The translations under genes were made by a program, and so were the position numbers. From positions 2,728,001 through 2,792,000 of the forward strand of contig NZ_CP020880.1 of the NCBI RefSeq assembly GCF_002157855.1: DNA of 64,000 bases. Direction: 5' to 3'. The stretch is from Sutcliffiella horikoshii (GTDB lineage: Bacteria; Bacillota; Bacilli; Bacillales; Bacillaceae_I). Shown piece by piece: positions 1-10,410 of this stretch. Numbering within the stretch: position 1 is the first letter of the stretch; every line of letters starts with the position of its first letter. Below the pieces are notes generated by a model. It worked only from the letters and a program-made list of their open reading frames with translations, did not search any database and was not told the DNA's origin.

Positions 1-1107
1 AATGATATCCTCAAAAGAATACTTGGCTTCAAGCGTTCTGATAATCTGCCTTGCACGGTCCAACTCAGTGGTAAGCGTTTGTATTTCAGAGACATCGTGG
101 ATAACACCCACACTCCCCTTTAACTTGCCGTCCACAATAATTGGCGCAACGTTTACAATGACTTCCTTCTTGGAAGGACCAACTTTCAAGTTCACACCGC
201 GTACAGCTCTCCTGGTTTCCAGCACTTTCATATGCATACTGTCACCTTCATAAATGTCCGCTGTAGCTGGCTTGCCAATGATTTGTTGTTCTTCCAGTCC
301 TGTCAGCCTTGAATATGCAGGATTTATCATCAACCCCCTACCAAATTCATCCACTACGGAAATGGCTTCATCGGAGGATTGAATGATTGCTTCAAGCATG
401 GTTTGTATACCTTTTAAGTTTGTTACTTCTTCTGCAAGGTTCATCACTTCTGTAATGTCTTTGAACACAGCGAAAGCTCCAATTACCTTCCCATCTTCAT
501 CTATAAGAGGAGATCTTGTGGTAATGATTTTTTTGCCATTTTCCAGGAGCATCTCTTTGTTCTTTTCTACTTTTTGCGTATGTATCACATCTTGCAGTCT
601 GCTTGTCGGCACATTTTCTAAGATATGTTGTCCAAGCATATGCGCTTTTTTTATTCCTACTATTTTTTCGGCACTTTTATTGTAGATAATTACCTTCCCG
701 TGTTGATCAACCACCATCAATCCATCATGCAAAAGATTGAAAATGAGGTCGCGTTTATGGGATTCGTATTTCATTTTTGCAATCAGTTCTTCTTTTTCTT
801 CTACCAAAGTTGCAGTAATGTGAGCTACCGTTCCTGGTACGAGAACCGTCTTAGGATTCTTCGCCTCACGAATTTCAAGAAACACCTCATCAGAACCAGT
901 CGCTTCAATAATGATGTCAACCTTCTCCGATAAGAAATCCTTCCAATCACGTCCAACTGGAATCCCCATTTCCTCAGCAAGTTCCAAGCCAGGTGCCGCC
1001 TGATTAACATCAACTACAGCAAGCAAATGGAACATTCCTGAATGCGTTAACATTTTTAAAATCGCAGAGCCACCTTTACCAGCACCAACTACTAATACAG
1101 TCTGCAT
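1..1107 (-). CDS. bkdR: BkdR-type sigma-54-dependent activator, N-terminal part (cut by window edge)
   Basis: Reading from the ATG at 1107, 369 codons are open to the window edge. Residues 4-17 form a glycine-rich nucleotide-binding-like turn (VVGAGKGG). Two PAS-like sensor regions follow, at about residues 120-215 and 235-345. The visible end (AKYSFEDII) is the usual entry into the sigma-54 AAA+ domain, which lies outside the window together with the DNA-binding helix-turn-helix. In Bacillus this family sits next to the branched-chain keto-acid genes (ptb-bcd-buk-bkd) and activates them with SigL. The downstream DUF2627 and GlpQ-like genes match the cereus-type neighbourhood. The name rests on domain order and context; the AAA+ part was not seen. 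Confidence 0.85.
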   Translation of the reverse strand, partial: MQTVLVVGAGKGGSAILKMLTHSGMFHLLAVVDVNQAAPGLELAEEMGIPVGRDWKDFLSEKVDIIIEATGSDEVFLEIREAKNPKTVLVPGTVAHITATLVEEKEELIAKMKYESHKRDLIFNLLHDGLMVVDQHGKVIIYNKSAEKIVGIKKAHMLGQHILENVPTSRLQDVIHTQKVEKNKEMLLENGKKIITTRSPLIDEDGKVIGAFAVFKDITEVMNLAEEVTNLKGIQTMLEAIIQSSDEAISVVDEFGRGLMINPAYSRLTGLEEQQIIGKPATADIYEGDSMHMKVLETRRAVRGVNLKVGPSKKEVIVNVAPIIVDGKLKGSVGVIHDVSEIQTLTTELDRARQIIRTLEAKYSFEDII

Positions 1108-1296
1108 AAAAAACTCCTCTACACCTGATACGTATATTTCTCTTACGATAGGTAAATTGAAAGAAAATTCACAGTCTTCTATAAAAGGTATGAAATTTCT
1201 TGCACACTTTTATCTTAAATCTTTTTTCTCTTCTATGCAAGGTTATTTCTGCTATAATGGAAACCGAAAGCTTTGAAAGTGAGGCCAACAATTGAT

Positions 1297-1539
1297 ATGC
1301 AACGTATAATCGCTTTAATTATTTTATTGATTCCTGGAATAATTGCTGTATATGGAATAAAATTGATGCGCGACATGGTTTTTAACATTGCGCACCCATT
1401 AATCCCTTCATTAACCTTACAATTCATCATCGGATTATTATTCTTCTTAATCGGTTTATGGTTTGTTGCCGGATTTATTTTTCACCGCGACCGCAAGCGG
1501 AACAATGTACAAAAAAGATTTCAAAAGAGAGAGAAATAA
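1297..1539 (+). CDS. yqzF: DUF2627 small membrane protein (YqzF-like)
   Basis: This 80-residue protein has two hydrophobic segments (about residues 4-22 and 35-58) and a basic tail (HRDRKRNNVQKRFQKREK). It matches my memory of the DUF2627 family, conserved between spo0A and the bkd region in bacilli. I chose the ATG at 1297, with GTGAGG about 12 bases upstream, rather than the TTG at 1273, because the family starts at MQRIIALIILL. Function is unknown. It is transcribed away from the activator, so the 1108-1296 gap is a divergent promoter region. Confidence 0.8.
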   Translation: MQRIIALIILLIPGIIAVYGIKLMRDMVFNIAHPLIPSLTLQFIIGLLFFLIGLWFVAGFIFHRDRKRNNVQKRFQKREK

Positions 1540-1567
1540 GAAAACCGGCTGTATATGGCAGCCGGTT

Positions 1568-2293
1568 TTAATTTTGATATTTTATTTGCACAGCTTTCTT
1601 CGGGTAGTCCGTGAAAAATCCTGCACATTCTTCTGCAAACAGTCTCTTCATCGTCTTCTCATCATTTACCGTGAAAGGCCTGACAGGTACTCCCGATTGT
1701 TGAGAACGGTGAATGATACTGGCAGTTGCTGCCTTGATATGGGGATGAATTCCGCTTCCGCCGACCCATTTTGTATAATCCCACGGTTTGTAAATCCCTT
1801 CCATATATAGAACTGCTTTTTCTATTTTCGGCGCTAATGTATTTAAACGAGCTATGCTGTAGTGGTTAAAGCTTGAAAAGATAATCAAATGAGCCATCTT
1901 ATGTTTGTCTACTAGCTCCAGCACTTTCTCTTCCATGCCTGCATAAGGAAGGATACTGTTCTTTAGTTCAATATTGACTATCGTCTGCTTTCTGGAAGCC
2001 CAATCCAACACTTCCTCTAATGTAGGTATTTCTGCATGTTTATATTGTTTTTTAAATTTATGTACAGCATTTAGTTGTTTTAATTCTCTTAAGGTTAAAT
2101 CTTGGACAAAGCCTTTACTGTCGGTTGTCCGATTCACTTTTTCATCATGTATGACAACAGGAATGCCGTCTTTACTTAACTGAACATCTAGCTCAATGCC
2201 ATCGGCTCCATCTTTGTATGCTTGCTCAAAGCTGATCATCGTATTTTCCGGATGAGTACCTGCCGATCCCCTGTGGCCGAAAATTTTCGTCAT
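1568..2293 (-). CDS. Glycerophosphodiester phosphodiesterase, GlpQ/UgpQ family (YqiK-like)
   Basis: The 241-residue protein carries the GDPD signature in order: FGHRGSAGTHPENT at the N-terminus (the HR..PENT metal-binding strand), DGIELDVQLSKDG near residue 45, and VVIHDEKVNRTT (second catalytic His). It should cleave glycerophosphodiesters to glycerol-3-phosphate plus alcohol. No signal peptide is visible, so it is probably cytoplasmic. I placed the start at ATG 2293 (AGAAAGGTGTG just upstream), not at 2338, because family members begin at the HRG strand. In bacilli this gene follows spo0A. The stop lies close to the convergent DUF2627 stop. Confidence 0.88.
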   Translation of the reverse strand: MTKIFGHRGSAGTHPENTMISFEQAYKDGADGIELDVQLSKDGIPVVIHDEKVNRTTDSKGFVQDLTLRELKQLNAVHKFKKQYKHAEIPTLEEVLDWASRKQTIVNIELKNSILPYAGMEEKVLELVDKHKMAHLIIFSSFNHYSIARLNTLAPKIEKAVLYMEGIYKPWDYTKWVGGSGIHPHIKAATASIIHRSQQSGVPVRPFTVNDEKTMKRLFAEECAGFFTDYPKKAVQIKYQN

Positions 2294-2385
2294 TTTTACA
2301 CACCTTTCTTTCTCTTTCTTGTCAGAAATAATTGTCAACGTACGTATTATTTAGTAAAATTTCTAGATAAAGCGAGGTGATCAGA

Positions 2386-2541
2386 ATGCGCCCATTACAA
2401 ATATCCGCTGAAACCGCCCAAAAACTTGCTGAGGCTTTAGATGTGCCTATCGAACAAGTCATGCATCTTCCTCAACATGTCCTTGTTCAAAAGCTTGTAG
2501 AATTGGAGCGAAACGAGTCAGGTAACAGCAATAATGAGTAA
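2386..2541 (+). CDS. YycC-like small protein
   Basis: This 51-residue ORF starts with ATG after a GCGAGGTGATC ribosome site. It opens MRPLQISAETAQKLAEALD and continues with IEQVMHLPQHVLVQKL, which resembles the short YycC-like family of bacilli (from memory; not searched). No membrane segment is visible and the function is unknown. It ends at a bidirectional terminator shared with the convergent spo0A. Confidence 0.75.
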   Translation: MRPLQISAETAQKLAEALDVPIEQVMHLPQHVLVQKLVELERNESGNSNNE

Positions 2542-2571
2542 TTCTAACATTTTAATATATGTAACATAAAC

Positions 2572-2605
2572 AAACCCAACATACAATAATGCATGTTGGG
2601 TTTTC
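2572..2605. terminator. Bidirectional terminator between yycC-like gene and spo0A
   Basis: An 11-bp perfect stem, AAACCCAACAT with ATGTTGGGTTT, has a 10-base loop. A-rich sequence lies on one side and T-rich on the other, so it can end both converging transcripts. Confidence 0.85.
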
Positions 2606-2636
2606 ATTTTGCTAGTAATTCTTATACCTTACCCTC

Positions 2637-3428
2637 TCAAGAAGCTCTGTGCTCTAGTCTTAATTTATCCGCGACCATCGCAATGAACTCACTATTTGTA
2701 GGTTTTGCTTTTGACATAGACACGGTATATCCGAACAGAGAAGAGATGCTGTCGATATTTCCGCGCGACCAAGCAACTTCAATCGCATGACGAATAGCAC
2801 GTTCTACACGGCTTGCAGTGGTATTGTACTTTTTAGCGATATCAGGATATAGAACCTTTGTAATGGACCCTAATAATTCGATATCATTGTACACCATTGA
2901 AATTGCTTCACGTAAGTATAGGTAACCCTTAATGTGGGCAGGCACTCCAATTTCATGAATGATGCTTGTAATATTGGCATCAAGGTTTCTACCTTTATTT
3001 TCTGGGCTGGAGGAACGAACAGATGATGAACTAGATCTCTTAAGGATAGGTGATGCTTTTCCGCTTACTTGACGGATGTTACCAACTAGGTTTTCCATAT
3101 CAAACGGTTTTAGGATGAAATAGGAAGCACCTAAGTCGACCGCTTTCTTTGTCACATCTTCCTGTCCAAAAGCAGTTAACATGATAACATTAGGAGATTT
3201 CTCAAGGTTTAAGCCGCGCATTTTTTCAAGTACACCTAAGCCGTCAAGATGAGGCATAATGATATCAAGTACTAAAACGTCCGGATTTTTATCTTGAAGC
3301 AACTGAAGACATTCTTGACCATTGTGAGCTACCCCTACAACTTCCATGTCCTCTTGCGCTGAAATATACTCTTCCAAAAGACCGACCAATTCGCGGTTAT
3401 CATCTACAACACATACTTTAATTTTCAT
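2637..3428 (-). CDS. spo0A: Spo0A, master response regulator of sporulation
   Basis: The 263-residue protein has a receiver domain at residues 1-120 with the acidic pocket D9/D10 and phospho-acceptor D55 (VLVLDIIMP), then a short serine-rich linker. The Spo0A C-terminal DNA-binding domain covers about residues 145-260, with [15 protein letters not shown] as part of the recognition region. Phosphorylated Spo0A binds TGTCGAA boxes and starts sporulation. It lies downstream of spoIVB, as in all bacilli. The upstream gap (3429-3701) carries its own TGTCGAA boxes. Full length and intact. Confidence 0.99.
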   Translation of the reverse strand: MKIKVCVVDDNRELVGLLEEYISAQEDMEVVGVAHNGQECLQLLQDKNPDVLVLDIIMPHLDGLGVLEKMRGLNLEKSPNVIMLTAFGQEDVTKKAVDLGASYFILKPFDMENLVGNIRQVSGKASPILKRSSSSSVRSSSPENKGRNLDANITSIIHEIGVPAHIKGYLYLREAISMVYNDIELLGSITKVLYPDIAKKYNTTASRVERAIRHAIEVAWSRGNIDSISSLFGYTVSMSKAKPTNSEFIAMVADKLRLEHRAS

Positions 3429-3501
3429 ATAAATAGTTTCCTCCTCAGTCCCTATACTTTCTATAAAGCATTAAGCCTTTAATTTTATTCTAAATATTAA
3501 A

Positions 3502-3637
3502 TTCGACAATGCAACCTCTTTTCCTTTAAAAAATTTGAAAAACCGTAAAATTTATATTAAATCTTTATTTTTCTCCAGAATCCTCTTAAATTCGACGTAA
3601 ACCGCATTATATTACATTTATTGGTATATATGTCGAA
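3502..3637 (-). promoter_or_regulatory. spo0A upstream region with three Spo0A-box-like sites
   Basis: Perfect TGTCGAA heptamers lie at 3502-3508 (minus strand) and 3631-3637 (plus strand). A one-mismatch copy, CGTCGAA, is at 3591-3597 (minus). In B. subtilis Spo0A controls its own SigA/SigH promoter switch through such boxes. On the minus strand AAGAGGATT near 3588-3580 could be a SigH -35 element, but I could not place a convincing -10. Which site is activating and which is repressing cannot be told from sequence. Confidence 0.65.
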
Positions 3638-3679
3638 TAATCTTTATACTCTTCATCTTAACGTAATCTTTCTCAAAAC

Positions 3680-3712
3680 AAAAGAAAAAAAGTGAGCTGT
3701 CTTAGCCCACTT
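3680..3712 (-). terminator. spoIVB terminator overlapping its stop codon
   Basis: On the minus strand AGTGGGCT, a 5-base loop and AGCTCACT are followed by a T-run (3685-3691). The stop codon of spoIVB (3702-3704) lies in the loop, so the stem overlaps the coding end. Confidence 0.75.
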
Positions 3713-4997
3713 TCTTCTCTTTGTCTTTTTGATAAATATCAATTCCCGCTTCATTCAGCATCCATTCGATATGAACGCCATAACCGCTTGTAGGATCATT
3801 AACAAAAACATGGGTTACGGCACCGATTACTTTCCCGTTCTGAATAATAGGGCTTCCACTCATCCCTTGTACGATTCCGCCTGTTTTCTCCAAAAGGGCG
3901 GGGTCCGTAATCTTAATGACCATCCCTTTGGTGGCAGGGAATTTCTGTGGAATGCTGCTTAATACTTCTACATCAAACTCTTCCACTTTATCACCTTCGA
4001 CCACTGTCAAGATCTTAGCTGGTCCTTCTTTCACCTCAGATGATAACGCGATTGGCAACGCTTTGTCCATGATGCCATTTTCAATATCTTTATGCAAGGT
4101 ACCAAATATCCCAAAAGGGCTGTTCCTTGAAATATCACCGATGGCTGAACGGTCGCTAGAGAATCGTGCAAGTTTCTCTCCAGGTACTCCATTACTTCCT
4201 TTATCAATGGAAGTTACCGTGGATCTTACGATTTGTCCATCTTGGACAATAATTGGTTTCTTTGTATCCATATCCGATATTACGTGTCCTAACGCTCCAT
4301 ACTTCATGGTAATGGGGTCATAAAAAGTCATTGTACCAATACCTGCTGCAGAATCACGAATATACAATCCAATTCTGAAGGAGCTTTCTTGCTTGTCTTT
4401 TAAAGGAATAAGTTTCGTTTCAATGGTTTCTTTTTCTCGTGTGATGACAACATCAAGGGGGTCTCCGGTTTTGCCGGATTCTTGTACGAATGGAGCAACG
4501 TCACTCATTTGTTCAATGGTTTTCCCATTAATCTTGGTGATGATATCGCCAACTTGAATGCCTGCTAATTCTCCAGGTGATTTTTTCCCATCTGCTGTGT
4601 CCACTTGGTGATGACCTACTACCAGTACACCTAAAGTATTTAACTTTACGCCGATCGATTGACCACCAGGATACACTTTATATTCAGGTATGACATCTAC
4701 ATTGACTTTCTTGACCGGGATACCTGCCAGTTGTAAAACAACCTGCCCTTCCCCAGCCTGTTTGCCTTGAAATGCTAACGTTTTATCGTTTGCCTCAATC
4801 CCGAGAGAGGAGGAAGAATCTTTATTCACCTTCGCAGTCACCGGAACAGATGACTGGAAATGTAACCCTTGCCCTTCAAACATCGTTATTTTATTTGGGA
4901 TTTGGACATACTCTTTAAATGGTTGACTTACACATAATACCATGACTGAAACAAGGAGAAATACACCAACAATTTTTCTAATTATATCTTCTCTCAA
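3702..4997 (-). CDS. spoIVB: SpoIVB sporulation serine peptidase (S55)
   Basis: The 431-residue protein has an N-terminal membrane/signal segment (about residues 9-24). A PDZ domain lies near residues 120-200 ([18 protein letters not shown]). The S55 peptidase domain ends with the catalytic-serine motif GMSGSPI, serine about residue 380. SpoIVB is secreted by the forespore into the intermembrane space, where it cleaves SpoIVFA and triggers pro-SigK processing. Located directly upstream of spo0A, the classical order. Intact. I could not place a SigG/SigF promoter with confidence. Confidence 0.98.
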   Translation of the reverse strand: MREDIIRKIVGVFLLVSVMVLCVSQPFKEYVQIPNKITMFEGQGLHFQSSVPVTAKVNKDSSSSLGIEANDKTLAFQGKQAGEGQVVLQLAGIPVKKVNVDVIPEYKVYPGGQSIGVKLNTLGVLVVGHHQVDTADGKKSPGELAGIQVGDIITKINGKTIEQMSDVAPFVQESGKTGDPLDVVITREKETIETKLIPLKDKQESSFRIGLYIRDSAAGIGTMTFYDPITMKYGALGHVISDMDTKKPIIVQDGQIVRSTVTSIDKGSNGVPGEKLARFSSDRSAIGDISRNSPFGIFGTLHKDIENGIMDKALPIALSSEVKEGPAKILTVVEGDKVEEFDVEVLSSIPQKFPATKGMVIKITDPALLEKTGGIVQGMSGSPIIQNGKVIGAVTHVFVNDPTSGYGVHIEWMLNEAGIDIYQKDKEKKVG

Positions 4998-5343
4998 ACA
5001 TTTTCACTCTCCTCGGTCCTATCCCACACCATTCATGGCTACATTATATAATTTTGCCTTGTCCGGCTACATTTATAACAACGATATTAATTTAAATGCT
5101 ACCCATTATGGATAGTTATGTAATATGGGGAGAATGAGGATATATATCGGGAGTAGGGATGGGGAATATTATGTAAATATAGGTCAGCTTTTGAAAGGCC
5201 GCTATTGCAGTTGAATGGTCTTCATAACGGCGATGAGGACATCTCTCCTCCTGACTTCTCGTCACCGATGTCTTCATCCCTACAATCAAGAATTACTCTT
5301 AAGATTATTCAAAATCCGATTTTTTGTAATTTCCTAAACAATC
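4998..5343. other. recN-spoIVB gap with an imperfect palindrome
   Basis: About 400 bases without a clear gene. The notable element is 5230-5279: GATGAGGACATC and GATGTCTTCATC form a 12-bp stem with one G-T pair around a 26-base loop. On the minus strand, a short reading frame from the ATG at 5278 runs through it for about 50 codons without a ribosome site. I favour a dispersed palindromic repeat or a small structured RNA over a gene. Confidence 0.4.
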
Positions 5344-5378
5344 AAAAAAACCGTCCACACCTCTAAATGCGAACGGCC
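5344..5378 (-). terminator. recN terminator
   Basis: On the minus strand CCGTTC, a 14-base loop and GGACGG are followed by TTTTTTT, about 25 bases beyond the recN stop. Confidence 0.65.
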
Positions 5379-5403
5379 TACTCTAAATGAAAAATCTAAT
5401 TCC

Positions 5404-7110
5404 TTACCCCTGCTTAATACTTCCCGCAATCTCCAACAACTCACGAGCATGCTCCTTCGTCAATGAAGTAATCTCCACGCCAGAAATCATCCTGCCGATT
5501 TCACGTACCTTTTCGTCCTGATTCAACCCACGCACCTTCGTTTTTGTGCGCTCACCGGATACTTCTTTGCTGATAAATAGATGGGTATCTGACATAGCCG
5601 CGACTTGCGGTAAGTGGGAGATGCAAAGGACCTGCGAATCAACCGAGACCTGATAAATCTTCTCGGCGATAGCCTGTGCCACCCTGCCGCTGACTCCTGT
5701 ATCGACTTCATCAAAAATAATGGATGTGATACCTTGGTGTCTAGAGAAGATGCTCTTCAAAGCAAGCATAATCCTCGAAAGCTCTCCGCCAGAGGCGACT
5801 TTTGCCATCGGCTTCAACGGTTCCCCTGGGTTTGTCGTAAGGTAAAACTCCACAATATCCACGCCATTTTTACCAAACACGACGTCCCCTGATGCCTTTT
5901 CTTTTTTCACGTCCATGTTCACATCAAAGATCGCTTTTTCCAAGTACAAGTCTTTGAGCTCTTTATGAATGCTCTTCATCAATTTCTCGGAAGCTTTTCT
6001 ACGTGCATCAGTTAGAGATTTCGCTTCAAGTGCAAGATCTTGTTTGAGCGACTCTAAGGACTCCTGCAGCTGGTGTATGTGCGAATCACGGTTTTGCAGG
6101 GTCTCTAACTCCTCTTCTATTTTCGAAGCATATTCCAAAACTTCCGCAACTGTAGTACCGTATTTTCGCTTTAGCTGCTTGATTTCATTTAATCTTCCTT
6201 CAATAAAATCAAGACGGTTTGGATCAAATTCAAGCTGATCAATTTCATCTCTGATACGATAAGAGAGTTCTTCTAATTGATAATAAGAGTTAGAAATGAT
6301 TTCGTGAACATCTTTAAGGTTTTTATCGATTTCTTCCAGGCCCTCGGATTCAGACATGGCTTGTCCTACCCAATCGAGTCCCTTTTGCTCTCCGTGCATT
6401 GCATGGTAACAGTTGTTGAGCGATTGATAAAGTCGTTCATAGTTACTGATTTTGTTCCGTTCGTCGAGCAGCTCATCCTCTTCATTCACGGTTAATTGCG
6501 CGTTGCTGATCTCTTCTGCTTGGAACTGAAGTAAATCAAGGCGATGTGCAACCTTTTGCTCATTTTCAGTGAGTTCTAACAACCTTTTTTCTACATCCTT
6601 ATAAGAAGTATAAATGTTTCTATATTCTTTAAGTTCCTTTTGTACAGCTACTCCGCCAAACTGATCTAAAAGCGAAAGGTGCAAATCCGGGTCCATTAGT
6701 TCTTGATGCTCATGTTGTCCATGAATGTCCACCAATGTCTGACCAACTTCCCTTAACAACGCAATGGTGACAAGCTTTCCATTAACACGGCAAACACTTT
6801 TACCTGTAGCATGGATTTCTCGTCTTAAGACAACCATTTCGTCTTCAATATCAATACCAAGCTCCTGGCAAACTTTATAGGCAGGATGCTTCTCCTCTTC
6901 AAGTAGGAACAATCCTTCTAATTCCGCTCTTTTTTCTCCAAATCGAACAAACTCATGGGATCCCCGTCCACCTGCCAGCAAGTGAATGGCATCAATGATA
7001 ATGGATTTACCCGCTCCAGTCTCCCCGGTTAAAACCGTTAACCCTTTGTCAAAAGAAACAGATAGGGATTCTATAATAGCAAAATTTTTAATCGTTAACT
7101 CAGCGATCAT
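5404..7110 (-). CDS. recN: RecN DNA repair ATPase
   Basis: The 568-residue SMC-like protein has Walker A GETGAGKS at residues 29-36. A long coiled-coil-rich middle covers about 150-370. The ABC signature (LSRIMLALKS) and Walker B IIFDEVDTGVSG lie in the C-terminal half. RecN gathers and holds ends at double-strand breaks. It follows argR with a 22-base gap, as in bacilli, so the two are probably co-transcribed. I did not find a clear LexA box in the short gap. Confidence 0.98.
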   Translation of the reverse strand: MIAELTIKNFAIIESLSVSFDKGLTVLTGETGAGKSIIIDAIHLLAGGRGSHEFVRFGEKRAELEGLFLLEEEKHPAYKVCQELGIDIEDEMVVLRREIHATGKSVCRVNGKLVTIALLREVGQTLVDIHGQHEHQELMDPDLHLSLLDQFGGVAVQKELKEYRNIYTSYKDVEKRLLELTENEQKVAHRLDLLQFQAEEISNAQLTVNEEDELLDERNKISNYERLYQSLNNCYHAMHGEQKGLDWVGQAMSESEGLEEIDKNLKDVHEIISNSYYQLEELSYRIRDEIDQLEFDPNRLDFIEGRLNEIKQLKRKYGTTVAEVLEYASKIEEELETLQNRDSHIHQLQESLESLKQDLALEAKSLTDARRKASEKLMKSIHKELKDLYLEKAIFDVNMDVKKEKASGDVVFGKNGVDIVEFYLTTNPGEPLKPMAKVASGGELSRIMLALKSIFSRHQGITSIIFDEVDTGVSGRVAQAIAEKIYQVSVDSQVLCISHLPQVAAMSDTHLFISKEVSGERTKTKVRGLNQDEKVREIGRMISGVEITSLTKEHARELLEIAGSIKQG

Positions 7111-7132
7111 ATCATCACATCCTCGCGTGATT

Positions 7133-7582
7133 TTATAGCATATTTATAAAGCGGTCGGATAACTCTTTTGCATCCTCCGGAGTGCGGCAAATGATTAAAC
7201 ATGTATCGTCACCACAAATAGTTCCTAGGATTTCCGACCAATCAAGATTATCAATTAAAACACCGATAGCATTTGCATTACCCGGCATTGTTTTCATCAC
7301 AATCATATGACCTGCTATATCAATTTTCACAAACGCATCCATTAAAGAACGTTTCAGTTTTTGAAGAGGATTAAAGCGTTGATCTGCTGGGAGGCTATAT
7401 TTATACCTGCCGTCTAATAGCGGAACTTTTACAAGATGAAGCTCTTTAATATCCCTTGATACGGTTGCTTGGGTCACATTAAACCCTAAACTTTTCAAAC
7501 GATCGACAAGCTCGTCCTGTGTTTCGATTTCGCTATTTGTAATCAATTCTCTAATCTTTATGTGTCTTTGGCCCTTTGTCAT
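7133..7582 (-). CDS. argR: Arginine repressor ArgR/AhrC
   Basis: The 149-residue protein has a winged helix-turn-helix at residues 1-70 ([13 protein letters not shown]). The C-terminal hexamerisation and arginine-binding core contains [14 protein letters not shown]. It represses arginine synthesis and activates arginine breakdown when arginine is bound. Position between the tlyA-like gene and recN is the standard Bacillus arrangement. Normal length. Confidence 0.97.
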   Translation of the reverse strand: MTKGQRHIKIRELITNSEIETQDELVDRLKSLGFNVTQATVSRDIKELHLVKVPLLDGRYKYSLPADQRFNPLQKLKRSLMDAFVKIDIAGHMIVMKTMPGNANAIGVLIDNLDWSEILGTICGDDTCLIICRTPEDAKELSDRFINML

Positions 7583-7645
7583 GTTGGCACCCCTTAATAA
7601 TCTATATAACCTAGCTTTATGTTAATGGAAACCTTTCAATATGTA

Positions 7646-7688
7646 AAAGAAAAAAGGAACAACCATCGTAATAGTTATTCCCCTTTTT
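7646..7688 (-). terminator. Terminator at the end of the tlyA-like gene
   Basis: The minus-strand stem GGGAATAAC / GTTGTTCC is followed by TTTTTTC. It overlaps the 3' end of the methyltransferase gene and separates it from argR. Confidence 0.7.
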
Positions 7689-8511
7689 CGACCTTCAATT
7701 GTAGGTGCGCATCTGCAACTAGAGCGGATATGGAAGTATCGAGATTATTTTCTGCGTTTTCTTCTGTATGTCCATTCCATTGCAAATGAAGGAGGAATTC
7801 AATGTTTCCCTCTCCTCCCTTAATAGGTGAGTAAGAGGCATTCATTACGTCATACCCTTCCTTCAAGCTAAAACCAATGATCTTATCCATCACCGCTTCA
7901 TGTATCTTCGGTTCGCGGACAATACCTTTCTTTCCGACTTGCTCTCTTCCTGCCTCAAATTGGGGTTTAACAAGTGCCACCACGTTGCTGCCTGATACTA
8001 GCAGGGTCTTTAAGACAGGTAAAATTAATTTCAGTGAGATAAATGATACATCAATGCTCGCGAAATCCGGCATACCTTCATTTAAATCAACCGGCGTAAC
8101 GTATCTGAAGTTGGTTCGCTCCATCACGACAACCCGTTCATCTTGACGTAGTTTCCATGCAAGTTGATTGTATCCTACATCAAGCGCGTAGCTTAACTTT
8201 GCACCATTTTGCAGGGCACAATCCGTGAATCCGCCTGTAGAAGCGCCAATATCAAGCAATATCTTATCCTTCACATCTAAATCAAAGACCTTTAGCGCTT
8301 TCTCCAGTTTTAAACCGCCTCGACTTACATATGGCATTACATTGCCTTTAACAGTCAAAGGAGCATCCAATGCAACTTTTTCACCCGGCTTGTCCAGCCG
8401 TTGTTCATTTGAATATACAAGTCCTGCCATAATGGAGCGCTTTGCTTTTTCGCGTGTTTCCACAAGGCCACGCTCCACTAAAAGGACATCTACTCTTTCT
8501 TTTTTCGCCAT
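7675..8511 (-). CDS. yqxC: TlyA/YqxC-family rRNA methyltransferase (S4 plus FtsJ domains)
   Basis: The 278-residue protein has an S4 RNA-binding domain at residues 5-65 (RVDVLLVERGL). A Rossmann methyltransferase domain follows, with the SAM motif LLDIGASTGGFTDCAL near residue 90 and catalytic-type KPQFE near 183. TlyA relatives 2'-O-methylate ribosomal RNA; haemolysin names in databases are historical. It lies between dxs and argR and starts 6 bases after the dxs stop. The target base cannot be told from sequence. Confidence 0.93.
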   Translation of the reverse strand: MAKKERVDVLLVERGLVETREKAKRSIMAGLVYSNEQRLDKPGEKVALDAPLTVKGNVMPYVSRGGLKLEKALKVFDLDVKDKILLDIGASTGGFTDCALQNGAKLSYALDVGYNQLAWKLRQDERVVVMERTNFRYVTPVDLNEGMPDFASIDVSFISLKLILPVLKTLLVSGSNVVALVKPQFEAGREQVGKKGIVREPKIHEAVMDKIIGFSLKEGYDVMNASYSPIKGGEGNIEFLLHLQWNGHTEENAENNLDTSISALVADAHLQLKVEKGE

Positions 8512-8517
8512 ATATCC

Positions 8518-10410
8518 TTAAGCCCTTTTTTGTTTTCTTCTAGCTGCAATCAATTTAACATTTTCCACGACTTTTTCTTTTGTTAAATCTATTTCCTGTA
8601 GCAGCTCCTTCACACTTCCATGTTCAATGAAGCGATCCGGAATTCCCATTCTTACCACACGGTTCGTATATCCATTATCACTTGCAAATTCAACAACCGC
8701 ACTGCCGAATCCACCTTGAAGGACTGCTTCTTCAATCGTTACAAAAGGTATGCCTGATTTGAAGAGGTCATGTAATAATGCCTCATCCATCGGTTTGATG
8801 AATCTTGCATTCACCACTTTCACCGAGAGGTTTTCTTTTTTCAGATAATCAGCAGCTTCAAGTGCCATTCCAATTGTCGTTCCGAAAGTCAGGATGACAG
8901 CGTCTGTTCCTTCTTTCAGAACTTCCCATGATCCGATTGGAATTTCTTTTAATTCCTCATCCATTTTGACACCCAATCCATTACCGCGCGGATAGCGAAG
9001 TGCAATCGGACCGTCATCATACTTATTTGCCGTATATACCATATGTTGACCTTCGTTCTCGTCTTTTGGCATCATCAGAACCATGTTCGGTAGATGCCTT
9101 AAGAATGCAATGTCAAAAACACCTTGATGTGTTTCGCCATCTTCTCCAACCAACCCGGATCGGTCAATTCCAAAGAACACATTCAAGTTCTGACGGCAGA
9201 CATCATGCACGACTTGGTCGTACCCTCTTTGTAGGAAAGTAGAATAAATGGCCAAGAACGGTTTCATCCCTTGTGTCGCAAGCCCGGCTGCCATCGTGAC
9301 AGCATGTTGCTCAGCAATTCCAACATCAAACATTCTATCCGGGAATTCTTTTGCAAATCCTTCAAGCTTAGAGCCTACGGGCATTGCAGGTGTCAGGGCA
9401 ACAATGCGCTCGTCTTCACGTGCAAGTCTTCGGACTGTTTCGCTGACTACACTGCTCCATGCCGGCGGTCCGCCAACAGGCTTAAGGAAGTCACCTGTTT
9501 CAATTTTATACGGGCCCGTTCCATGCCACGTACCGATCGTGTCCAGTTCAGCCGGCTCATAGCCTTTTCCTTTTTTCGTCACCACATGAATCAAGACAGG
9601 TCCTTCTGTCTTCTTTGCATATTTAAGATTTTCAATGAGATCGTTGTAGTTATGTCCATCAATTGGTCCTAAGTAAGTAAAACCAAGTTCTTCGAAAAAC
9701 ATTCCGCTGACAACTAGGTACTTCAAACTGTCTTTGATGCGCTCAGCCGTTGACGCCAGTTTCCCGCCAACTGCAGGTATTTTCTTAAGAAGCACTTCCA
9801 GTTCGTCTTTTACCCAATTGTATTTACCTGCCGTGCGCATTCTTCCAAGCGCGCTGTGCAAGGCACCGACATTCGGCGCAATCGACATTTCATTATCATT
9901 CAAGATGACAATCATGTCTTTCTTTTCGTGTCCAATATGATTTAAGGCTTCCAAGGCCATTCCGCCAGTCAAAGCTCCATCCCCGATGATTGGAATAACA
10001 TACTCATCTGTTCCCATGATGTCTCTAGCGGCCGCCATACCCATCGCTCCGGAAAGAGAGGTGGAAGAATGTCCAGTCTCCCATGCGTCATGCTCGCTCT
10101 CATTCCTTTTCGGAAACCCACAGAGACCTTTATATTTACGCAACGTACCAAAATCACAGGCCCTACCTGTCAAGATTTTATGAACGTAGGCCTGGTGCCC
10201 AACATCCCATAAAAACTTGTCTTTAGGGCTGTCAAATACTTTGTGCAACGCAATAGTAAGTTCGACTACCCCAAGGTTTGGCCCGATATGGCCGCCTGAT
10301 GTGGAAAGCTGCTCAATCAGAAAACGCCTGATATCCTCGCTAAGGCTCTCCAATTCATCTATAGACATTTTCTTTAAAAATTGCGGATTTTTAATCTTTG
10401 TAAGATCCAA
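8518..10410 (-). CDS. dxs: 1-deoxy-D-xylulose-5-phosphate synthase
   Basis: Condenses pyruvate and glyceraldehyde-3-phosphate with thiamine diphosphate, the first step of the MEP isoprenoid pathway. Visible motifs are [17 protein letters not shown] and [13 protein letters not shown] (cofactor binding) and [17 protein letters not shown] (general-acid Glu). I chose TTG at 10410, giving 630 residues that begin [M][15 protein letters not shown], like known Dxs proteins. The frame stays open upstream to an ATG at 10527, which would add a 39-residue membrane-like extension with no good ribosome site. Next to ispA and xseAB as usual. Confidence 0.96.
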   Translation of the reverse strand: MDLTKIKNPQFLKKMSIDELESLSEDIRRFLIEQLSTSGGHIGPNLGVVELTIALHKVFDSPKDKFLWDVGHQAYVHKILTGRACDFGTLRKYKGLCGFPKRNESEHDAWETGHSSTSLSGAMGMAAARDIMGTDEYVIPIIGDGALTGGMALEALNHIGHEKKDMIVILNDNEMSIAPNVGALHSALGRMRTAGKYNWVKDELEVLLKKIPAVGGKLASTAERIKDSLKYLVVSGMFFEELGFTYLGPIDGHNYNDLIENLKYAKKTEGPVLIHVVTKKGKGYEPAELDTIGTWHGTGPYKIETGDFLKPVGGPPAWSSVVSETVRRLAREDERIVALTPAMPVGSKLEGFAKEFPDRMFDVGIAEQHAVTMAAGLATQGMKPFLAIYSTFLQRGYDQVVHDVCRQNLNVFFGIDRSGLVGEDGETHQGVFDIAFLRHLPNMVLMMPKDENEGQHMVYTANKYDDGPIALRYPRGNGLGVKMDEELKEIPIGSWEVLKEGTDAVILTFGTTIGMALEAADYLKKENLSVKVVNARFIKPMDEALLHDLFKSGIPFVTIEEAVLQGGFGSAVVEFASDNGYTNRVVRMGIPDRFIEHGSVKELLQEIDLTKEKVVENVKLIAARRKQKRA

